Positions 1-5,977 of a stretch of 64,000 nt of DNA are shown here, one piece after another. The notes below the pieces were generated by a model. That model saw only the letters and a list, made by a program, of their open reading frames with translations. It was not told where the DNA came from and made no database searches. Source of the DNA: Streptomyces griseocarneus (GTDB taxonomy: Bacteria; Actinomycetota; Actinomycetes; Streptomycetales; Streptomycetaceae); contig NZ_BNBL01000001.1 of NCBI RefSeq assembly GCF_014655595.1, positions 219,284-283,283 of the forward strand, read 5' to 3'. The position numbers were made by a program, and so were the translations under genes. Position 1 is the first letter of the stretch, and the number at the start of each line of letters is the position of its first letter.

Positions 1-1
1 C

Positions 2-1042
2 CGGGGTGCGAGCGGGAGCGGCAAGTCCAGCGCCCTGCACGCGTACGAGGCGCTCGCCCGGCTCGCCGGCGGCGACAGCCTCGAGGAGGCCCTCGCCCCC
101 GTGCCCGGCGGCGCCAGGGCGTGCGTACCGCACACCGCCAGGCCCGACGCCCAGGGGCGGCGCGGATTCCGGATCGGCTGCACCGTGGACGGCCCGGCCG
201 GCCCGGTCCGGCTGGACGTCGCCGTGCAGGCCGAGCCGGAGCTGCGGGTCGTCGGCGAGCGGCTGACCGGCTCGGGGCGCACCCTGCTCTCCACGGCGCT
301 GCGCGACCCGGGCCTGCCCCGGGTCGAGGCGGCGTGGCACACCGCCGGCTCCGTTCCCGTCACCCGCGCCCCGCTGCCCGACGACCGGCTGGGCACCGCG
401 CTGCTGCCGCTGCGGGTCGCGGGCAAGACGGCCGGGCAGCGCATGGTCCTCGACGCCGCCGAACAACTCGTGGTCGCGCTGCGCTCGGTCTTCCCCTGCG
501 ACCCGCGCCCGGAGCTGATGCGCGCCCCGGTCGCCGCGCGGGACGGCCGGCTGCGCAGCGCGTGTGACAACGTTGCCGCGGTGCTGGGGCGCACCCGCGA
601 CGAGTGCGGCACCCGGCACGCGCTGCTGGTCGCGGCGGCGCGGGCGGGCTGCCGCGGTCCGGTCGAGGGCCTCGCGGCGCAGGGGCTGGAGGGCGGCCTG
701 GTCCGGGCCGTGCTGGCGGGCGGCCCGGGTGCGCAGACGCCGCTGGAGCGGCTGGGGGACGGGGAGCTGCGCTATCTGGCGCTGTGTCTGGTGCTGCTGA
801 CGGGGCCCGGGGTGCTCGCGGTGGACCCGGCGGCCGAGGTGCTGCCGGCCCGGCAGGCGCTGACGGTCCTGGCGGACGGCCTCGACCGGTGCCTCGACGC
901 CCGCCAGACTCGGGAACTGCTGGGGCTGGCGGCGCGGATGTGCGAGCGGGGCCACATCAGGCTGGTGGGGACGGTGCGGGGTGAGGTGGGTGAGGCGGCG
1001 GAAGAGGTCAAGGGGGCATCGATGGTAGATCTTGAGGGGTGA
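2..1042 (+). CDS. ATP-binding protein, 5'-truncated by the window edge
   Basis: The reading frame is open from the first bases of the window and ends at TGA 1040-1042, so the N-terminus lies outside. The visible part begins with a P-loop, GASGSGKSS, encoded at about 8-34, which marks a P-loop NTPase. The remaining roughly 330 residues are Ala/Arg/Gly-rich. A segment LAVDPAAEVLPARQA at about 820-865 could be the ABC/AAA-like region with a degenerate Walker B, but I cannot place a clear signature. The stop overlaps the GTG start of the MazG-like gene by 4 bp (GTGA), so the two are translationally coupled. In streptomycetes an ATPase of this kind is commonly found just before a MazG-like gene; I infer a functional link but the substrate is unknown. 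Confidence 0.75.
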   Translation, partial: RGASGSGKSSALHAYEALARLAGGDSLEEALAPVPGGARACVPHTARPDAQGRRGFRIGCTVDGPAGPVRLDVAVQAEPELRVVGERLTGSGRTLLSTALRDPGLPRVEAAWHTAGSVPVTRAPLPDDRLGTALLPLRVAGKTAGQRMVLDAAEQLVVALRSVFPCDPRPELMRAPVAARDGRLRSACDNVAAVLGRTRDECGTRHALLVAAARAGCRGPVEGLAAQGLEGGLVRAVLAGGPGAQTPLERLGDGELRYLALCLVLLTGPGVLAVDPAAEVLPARQALTVLADGLDRCLDARQTRELLGLAARMCERGHIRLVGTVRGEVGEAAEEVKGASMVDLEG

Positions 1043-1446
1043 GTGATGACCTGAGGGACCTGCAGCGCAGGCTGGCCGTGTTCGCGGCGGCGCGCGACTG
1101 GCAGCCGTTCCACACACCCAAGAACCTGGCCAGCGCGCTCAGCGTGGAGGCGTCCGAACTGGTCGAGATCTTCCAGTGGATGACGCCCGAGCAGTCGGCC
1201 CGGGTGATGGACGAACCGGGGACGGCGGGGCGCGTCGAGGACGAGGTCGCGGACGTGCTGGCGTACCTGCTGCAGTTCTGCGACGTCCTGGGGATCGACG
1301 TTCTGGCGGCGCTGTCGGCGAAGATCGACCGAAATGAGCGGAGATTTCCGGTGCCGGGGGAGCGAGCCGGCCACGCCGGGGGCCGGGGCGGTGAACAGGG
1401 TGCCGCGCAGGACGGTGAAGGAAAAGATCGTCACTCTCCGGAGTGA
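1039..1446 (+). CDS. MazG-like nucleotide pyrophosphohydrolase
   Basis: This 135-residue protein has the all-alpha NTP pyrophosphatase pattern: a helix with SVEASELVEIFQW (residues about 34-46), then EDEVADVLAYLLQFCDVLG (about 67-85). These hold the acidic EExxE and ExxD type metal-binding residues of the MazG/RS21-C6 dCTPase group. Such enzymes hydrolyse (d)NTPs to monophosphates and pyrophosphate in the cytoplasm, usually as house-cleaning of modified nucleotides. The GTG at 1039 is chosen because it overlaps the upstream stop and gives the usual family length. The C-terminal 30 residues after RRFP are Gly-rich and unlike family ends. The gene is followed by a 119-bp gap holding two DnaA-box-like sequences. 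Confidence 0.85.
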   Translation: MSDDLRDLQRRLAVFAAARDWQPFHTPKNLASALSVEASELVEIFQWMTPEQSARVMDEPGTAGRVEDEVADVLAYLLQFCDVLGIDVLAALSAKIDRNERRFPVPGERAGHAGGRGGEQGAAQDGEGKDRHSPE

Positions 1447-1451
1447 TTGAG

Positions 1452-1478
1452 TTATCCACACCGCATCTGGTATCCACA
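1452..1478 (+). promoter_or_regulatory. Two DnaA-box-like nonamers
   Basis: TTATCCACA lies at 1452-1460 and GTATCCACA at 1470-1478, in the same orientation with starts 18 bp apart. The first equals the classic DnaA box TTATNCACA and both fit the relaxed Streptomyces form. The gap is AT-richer than its surroundings. Two boxes are too few for an origin, but DnaA binding or chance are both possible. Confidence 0.35.
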
Positions 1479-1565
1479 GATTTCTGAATTCCCCTGGCTT
1501 TTCCGGCGGTTAGTCATCACTCTGGGTAGTGAGAGTGGGCGGAGCGGGAAACATGGGGGACGGTC

Positions 1566-2024
1566 ATGGACGCAGCGCGGCTGATCGAGGCCACGAGGCA
1601 GGCCCTGGCGCGGGCCAGGGGGGTGACGGACATCGTCGCCGAGGTATGTCAGGCGCAGGCCCTCGCGGAGGCCGTCGGCAGCCGGCTCGCGGTGCAGGGG
1701 CCGTACGAGGCCCGCGCGGCGGCCCGGGGTCTGAGCGAGGCCGGCGGGAGTGCCTCCGGCGCGCTGCGCCAGGCCGCGCTGTACGCCGGAGGCTTACGGG
1801 CGACGCAGCTCACCGAACTGCGCGATCCCTGGGTGGTGTTGACGGGCCTCGGCGAGCTCCTCGGCGAGGTGGGCATAGCCCTGGTGGGCGTCGCCTGCGT
1901 CTGCGAGGACGACGCCGTCTACTGGATGTGCATAGAAGCGATCGACGCCGCCGACGAGACCAGCGACCGGGTCGGCGGGCTCCTCAGACGGCTGGCCCTG
2001 CGGGAGCGGGGAGGTGCGGCGTGA
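1566..2024 (+). CDS. DUF6099 family protein
   Basis: A 152-residue protein that I recognise as the streptomycete-specific DUF6099 family from its start MDAARLIEATRQAL, the central LRATQLTELRDPW (about residues 77-89) and the segment GEVGIALVGVAC (about 98-109) followed by WMCIEAIDAADE. No signal peptide or clear membrane helix is present; the 98-109 stretch is only mildly hydrophobic. It is helical and Ala-rich. Function is unknown. The start ATG at 1566 sits behind GGGGGACGGTC, a weak ribosome binding site. The gene ends 14 bp from the stop of the convergent small gene. Confidence 0.8.
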   Translation: MDAARLIEATRQALARARGVTDIVAEVCQAQALAEAVGSRLAVQGPYEARAAARGLSEAGGSASGALRQAALYAGGLRATQLTELRDPWVVLTGLGELLGEVGIALVGVACVCEDDAVYWMCIEAIDAADETSDRVGGLLRRLALRERGGAA

Positions 2025-2038
2025 GGGTTCTTCAGAGG

Positions 2039-2245
2039 TCAGTCCGTGCCGGCGCCGCCCTGGGCCGGAGGCCGCTCGGCGGGCTGCTGGCCCGACGACT
2101 GAAGGTCGGCGTCGAGCTGTGTCAGATCGGCGTTGAGCGCCGCCATCAGCTCCTCCATCTGCTGCAGCAGGCCCTTGGGTGCGCCCTGCTGCGGGGAAGC
2201 GGCCTGGCCGGGCACTGCCTCTTCGGGCGCGGCTTCCTGAGTCAT
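2039..2245 (-). CDS. Small acidic hypothetical protein
   Basis: A 68-residue protein with disordered, Gln/Pro/Gly-rich ends and one central amphipathic helix, KGLLQQMEELMAALNADL (about residues 24-41), continuing into TQLDADL. This looks like a short coiled coil that could dimerise or bind a partner. There is no signal peptide or metal motif. It converges on the DUF6099 gene and starts at ATG 2245 behind GGAGG on the minus strand (AGGAGGCCACC). I know of similar short proteins next to DUF6099 genes but not of any function. Confidence 0.6.
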   Translation of the reverse strand: MTQEAAPEEAVPGQAASPQQGAPKGLLQQMEELMAALNADLTQLDADLQSSGQQPAERPPAQGGAGTD

Positions 2246-2528
2246 GGTGGCCTCCTCGGCCCTCGCCCTCCCGGTGCGGGCGGGCGGCTATGCGATCGTC
2301 GCCTCCGGCCTCGAACACCGGTGCGCGGGCCGGGCGGTCCGGCTCCGCCCGAGCCAACGATCACCGGGCGCGCCGGACACTGGCATCTACTCCGCCGCCC
2401 CGGCCGGGCGGGGGAATTTCACCCGGCCGGAGTGAGTCGGCAGGCCCGGACCACAGCGGGTTGACGCGTGTTCGACAGTGCAGGATGGAGGCGGTCAGCA
2501 GGCCGGAGACCGAAAGAGGAGCCCCGCG

Positions 2529-3431
2529 ATGTCCGCCCCCACCGTTCCCCTCGCCACCGCGCTCGCCCGCGGCCCGCTCGTCCTGGACGGCGGGCTGTCC
2601 AACCAACTCGCCGCTCAGGGCTGTGACCTGTCCGACGACCTGTGGTCGGCCCGCCTGCTCGCCGACGCCCCCGAGCAGATCGAGGCCGCCCACGCCGCCT
2701 ACGTCCGCGCCGGCGCCCAGGTCCTCATCACCGGCAGCTACCAGGCCACGTTCGAGGGCTTCGCCCGCCGCGGCCTGAGCCCGGAGGAGACCGCCGCGCT
2801 GCTTCGCCGCAGCGTGGAACTGGCGCGCGGCGCCGCGGCGCGGGGGGAGCACGAGGTGTGGGTCGCCGCATCCGTCGGGCCGTACGGCGCGATGCTCGCG
2901 GACGGCAGCGAGTACCGCGGCCGCTACGGCCTGAGCGTGGCCGAGCTGGAGCGCTTCCACCGCCCCCGCATCGAGGCGCTGGCCGCGGCGGCCCCCGACG
3001 TGCTCGCCCTGGAGACGGTGCCCGACATCGACGAGGCCCGCGCCCTGCTCGCGGCGGTGCGCGACTGCGGGCTGCCGGTGTGGCTCTCCTACAGCGCCGC
3101 CGCCGGCCGCACCCGGGCGGGTCAGCCCCTGACCGACGCCTTCGCTCTGGCGGCCGGCGACGACCAGGTCGTCGCCGTCGGCGTCAACTGCTGCGAACCG
3201 GACGACGCCGACCACGCCGTGCGCCTGGCGGCGCGCGTCAGCGGCAAACCGGTCGTGGTCTACCCCAACAGCGGAGAGACCTGGCACGCCCCCACCCGCA
3301 CCTGGCAGGGCGCGCCCACCTTCACCCCCTCCCGCGCCGCCACCTGGCAGACCGAGGGCGCCCGCCTCATCGGCGGCTGCTGCCGCGTCGGCCCGGAGCG
3401 GATCGCGGAGCTGGTGGAGGTGGTGCGTTAG
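2529..3431 (+). CDS. mmuM: Homocysteine S-methyltransferase
   Basis: This 300-residue enzyme transfers a methyl group from S-methylmethionine (or S-adenosylmethionine) to homocysteine, making methionine in the cytoplasm. It shows the family fold from start to end: LVLDGGLSNQL near residue 20, ALETVPDIDEA about residue 160, the first zinc cysteine in GVNCCEP about residue 220, and the paired zinc cysteines in LIGGCCRVGP near the C-terminus (about 285). The ATG at 2529 has an AGAGGAG ribosome binding site. An in-frame upstream start at 2478 would add 17 residues without a good site, so I reject it. Its stop overlaps the stop of the convergent gene by 4 bp. Confidence 0.93.
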   Translation: MSAPTVPLATALARGPLVLDGGLSNQLAAQGCDLSDDLWSARLLADAPEQIEAAHAAYVRAGAQVLITGSYQATFEGFARRGLSPEETAALLRRSVELARGAAARGEHEVWVAASVGPYGAMLADGSEYRGRYGLSVAELERFHRPRIEALAAAAPDVLALETVPDIDEARALLAAVRDCGLPVWLSYSAAAGRTRAGQPLTDAFALAAGDDQVVAVGVNCCEPDDADHAVRLAARVSGKPVVVYPNSGETWHAPTRTWQGAPTFTPSRAATWQTEGARLIGGCCRVGPERIAELVEVVR

Positions 3432-4282
3432 CCCGCCCGCCAGCGGTTCCGCCCGTCGGACCCCGGACCGCAGACCATGGAGGTGCCCTTCGCGGTGACG
3501 CCGGTGGCGCCCTGGGGCGCGCAGAACGAGCCGGGGCGGACGACCCCGGCGCCACCTCCTCCGGAGGACGCGGCTCCGTCGCCCGAGTCGCTGTCGCGCG
3601 TCGAGCCGTCGCCGCTCGACCCGTTGTCCGGGTCCGGGCCGGGGCTGGACTCGTGAGCGGGGCTGGGCTCGCGGGTGGGCTCGTGGGTGGGCTCGGGATG
3701 GAGCGAGGTGTTCATGCGCGTGGGGCACGTCGTTCCCGGCGCGGTCAGGTGAAGTCTCGGTGCGGCGTGCGCCGGCGCGAGCGGGACCCCTGCGGCCGGG
3801 CCCTGGAAGCAGACGGTCCAGCTGCTGGGGTCTCGCGGCAGCTCGACGTCCGTGTAAGCGCTGTAGGCCTCGACGTTTCCCTGGATCAGCTTCCGGATGC
3901 TCGTCGACGCCTCGCCGTAGGTCCTGCGCACCACGTCCGGCATCTTCGGATCGGTGGTCGGCGAGGGGGAGGAGGAGGGAGACGCCTGGGTGCTGGACGG
4001 CGTCGGAGACGCCGGTTGCGCCGCCGGCTTCGGTTGCGCCTTGTTGTCGTTTTTCGCGTCCGGCGGACCGGACGTAAGGATCAACAGGAACCAGAGAGCG
4101 GCGATGACACTGACAATGATCTTTTTGCGAGTCGTCCAACGTCCCAGCCAGGCGAGCGGAATGCCGGCCGGTGGAAAGAGCACTAACAGGGCGATGGCCA
4201 GAGCCGGGTGCTGCCACCAGCGCCTGGGCCGTGCGGGCACGGGCGCGTAGGGATGCGGAGGGTTGTACGGCGCGGCGGGCAT
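3428..4282 (-). CDS. Proline-rich single-pass or tail-like membrane protein with conserved Cys C-terminus
   Basis: Of 284 residues, the first 20 are Pro/Tyr-rich (MPAAPYNPPHPYAPVPARPR). Two hydrophobic helices follow: ALAIALLVLFPPAGIPLAWL (about 30-49) and KKIIVSVIAALWFLLIL (about 55-72). Next comes a long Thr/Ser/Pro linker, a predicted globular stretch (MPDVVRRTYGEASTSIRKL, about 125-143), a second low-complexity region, and a C-terminal motif FCAPQGATGVTAKGTSMVC...GRNRWR. That ending occurs at the end of many streptomycete surface proteins and may form a disulfide outside the cell. The ATG at 4282 starts just before the helices; longer forms of the frame run antisense to hen1 and are shadows. 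No function can be assigned. Confidence 0.75.
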   Translation of the reverse strand: MPAAPYNPPHPYAPVPARPRRWWQHPALAIALLVLFPPAGIPLAWLGRWTTRKKIIVSVIAALWFLLILTSGPPDAKNDNKAQPKPAAQPASPTPSSTQASPSSSPSPTTDPKMPDVVRRTYGEASTSIRKLIQGNVEAYSAYTDVELPRDPSSWTVCFQGPAAGVPLAPAHAAPRLHLTAPGTTCPTRMNTSLHPEPTHEPTREPSPAHESSPGPDPDNGSSGDGSTRDSDSGDGAASSGGGGAGVVRPGSFCAPQGATGVTAKGTSMVCGPGSDGRNRWRAG

Positions 4283-4356
4283 GCGGGGCTCCGGCAGGGA
4301 GGGGAGGGGCTGGGGCGCAGCACTGTAGCCCGGCGGAGGGGAGCCGATCCGCCGAT

Positions 4357-4375
4357 TGCGGAATTGTTTTCCGCA
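4357..4375. promoter_or_regulatory. Inverted repeat upstream of the hen1-pnkp operon
   Basis: TGCGGAA and TTCCGCA form 7-bp arms around TTGTT in the 177-bp divergent gap. It lies about 85 bp before hen1 and 75 bp before the divergent gene, so it could serve either as an operator. The binding factor is unknown. Confidence 0.4.
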
Positions 4376-4446
4376 GGGCCGGCCGGCCAATTCCCCGAAG
4401 GCGGCCCGACCCTGGAAATCCGGTCGTCCCGCCGGGCCGACCAGGA

Positions 4447-4452
4447 CATAAT
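4447..4452 (+). promoter_or_regulatory. Candidate -10 box giving a leaderless hen1 mRNA
   Basis: CATAAT (5/6 to TATAAT) ends 7 bp before the hen1 GTG at 4460, so transcription would begin at or next to the start codon. No Shine-Dalgarno is seen before the GTG, which fits leaderless translation. No convincing -35 is visible 17 bp upstream. Confidence 0.45.
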
Positions 4453-4459
4453 CGGGCAT

Positions 4460-5977
4460 GTGTTCCTGACGATCAGTACCTCCGGCGCCGCCGGGCGCCC
4501 CGCGACCGACCTCGGCTTTCTGCTGCACAAACACCCCGACAAGGCGCAGCGGTTCTCCACCTCTCACGGCACCGCCCACGTGCTCTACCCGGAGGCGGGC
4601 GAGGAGCGGTGCACGGCGGCGTTGCTGCTCGAGGTCGATCCCGTGGCGCTGGTGCGGAAGGGGAAGGAAAGGGGGCGGGGCGGTGCGCCGGACTCGGCGT
4701 TGGCGCAGTACGTCAACGACCGGCCGTACGCAGCATCCTCGCTGCTGGCCGTGGCGATCGGCAGCGTCTTCTCCAGTGCCGTCAAGGGGCAGTGCACGGC
4801 CCGCCCGGAGCTGCCAGGGCAGGTGTGGCCGCTGCGGATCGAGGTGCCGGTGCTGCCGGCGCGTGGCGGGGCCGGGCTGGTGGAGCGGCTGTTCGCGCCG
4901 CTGGGCTGGAAGGTGACGGCGCGGCCGGTGGCGCTGGACGAGCGGTTCCCCGAGTGGGGCGACTCGCGGTACGTGTCGCTGGTGCTGGAGGGCGAGCTGC
5001 GGCTCGCGGACGCGCTGCGGCATCTGTACGTCCTGCTGCCGGTGCTCGACGACGCCAAGCACTACTGGATCTCGTCCGACGAGGTCGACAAGCTGCTGCG
5101 CGCCGGCGAGGGCTGGCTCGAGGGCCACCCCGAGCAGCGCCTGATCACCAACCGCTACCTGGGCCGCCGCTGGAGCCTGACCCGCGACGCGCTCGACCGG
5201 CTCGCCCTCGCCCGTCTCGCCGAGTCCGACGACACCGAGCCCGAGGAGCTCGACAACGCCGTCGACGAGGCGGAGGACACCGCGGAGCGGCCCGTGCCGC
5301 TGGCCGTGCAGCGGCGCCAGGCAATCCTCGGCGTGCTGCGCCGGTCCGGGGCGGCGCGCGTGCTCGACCTGGGCTGCGGCCAGGGGCAGCTCGTGGGCGA
5401 GCTGCTCAAGGACGCGCGCTTCACCGAGGTCGTCGGCGTCGATGTGTCCGTACGCGCCCTCAAGGAGGCCTCCCGGCGGCTGCGCCTGGAGCGGATGACC
5501 GAGCGGCAGGCCGCCCGCGTGGCCCTGCTGCAGGGCTCCCTCGCCTACACCGACCGCCGGCTCACCGGGTACGACGCGGCCGTGCTCAGCGAGGTCATCG
5601 AGCATCTGGACCTGCCGCGGCTGCCCGCCCTGGAGTACGCGGTGTTCGGCGCCGCGCGCCCCGGGACGGTCGTGGTGACCACCCCCAACGTCGAGTACAA
5701 CGTGCGCTGGGAGACCCTGCCCGCCGGGCACGTCCGCCACGGCGACCACCGCTTCGAGTGGACCCGCGAGGAGTTCCGCGCCTGGGCGGTGGAGGTCGCC
5801 GAACGGCACGCCTACGACGTGGACTTCGCGCCGGTGGGCCCCGAGGACCCCGAGGTGGGCCCGCCGACCCAGATGGCCGTCTTCCGCAAGCACGACACCA
5901 CAACCAAGCACGACACGACCGGCAAGCACGACACCACCCGCACCACCGAGACCACGAAGGAGGCGAAGGCCGCATGA
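4460..5977 (+). CDS. hen1: 3'-terminal RNA ribose 2'-O-methyltransferase Hen1
   Basis: This 505-residue protein matches bacterial Hen1, which 2'-O-methylates the 3' terminal ribose of cleaved RNA during Pnkp/Hen1 RNA repair. The N-terminal half (MFLTISTSG... to about residue 270) is the bacterial-specific domain that activates the Pnkp ligase module. The C-terminal half is the SAM methyltransferase with VLDLGCGQGQLVGELL (about 300-315) and the metal-binding signature SEVIEHLDLPRL (EVIEH, about 378-390), followed by VVTTPNVEYN. The GTG start gives the conserved MFLTIS start and follows a -10-like box. The C-terminus ends in three KHDTT(x) repeats. Its stop overlaps the pnkp start by ATGA. Confidence 0.95.
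   Translation: MFLTISTSGAAGRPATDLGFLLHKHPDKAQRFSTSHGTAHVLYPEAGEERCTAALLLEVDPVALVRKGKERGRGGAPDSALAQYVNDRPYAASSLLAVAIGSVFSSAVKGQCTARPELPGQVWPLRIEVPVLPARGGAGLVERLFAPLGWKVTARPVALDERFPEWGDSRYVSLVLEGELRLADALRHLYVLLPVLDDAKHYWISSDEVDKLLRAGEGWLEGHPEQRLITNRYLGRRWSLTRDALDRLALARLAESDDTEPEELDNAVDEAEDTAERPVPLAVQRRQAILGVLRRSGAARVLDLGCGQGQLVGELLKDARFTEVVGVDVSVRALKEASRRLRLERMTERQAARVALLQGSLAYTDRRLTGYDAAVLSEVIEHLDLPRLPALEYAVFGAARPGTVVVTTPNVEYNVRWETLPAGHVRHGDHRFEWTREEFRAWAVEVAERHAYDVDFAPVGPEDPEVGPPTQMAVFRKHDTTTKHDTTGKHDTTRTTETTKEAKAA
5888..5941 (+). repeat. Three 18-bp tandem repeats at the 3' end of hen1
   Basis: Units start at 5888, 5906 and 5924, each beginning AAGCACGACAC. They encode KHDTTT, KHDTTG and KHDTTR at the Hen1 C-terminus, beyond the conserved methyltransferase core. 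Copy number may vary between strains. Confidence 0.85.

Noticed and set aside
1447..1565. Replication origin
   Set aside because: Only two DnaA-like boxes, and no dnaA/dnaN or oriC-type cluster nearby.
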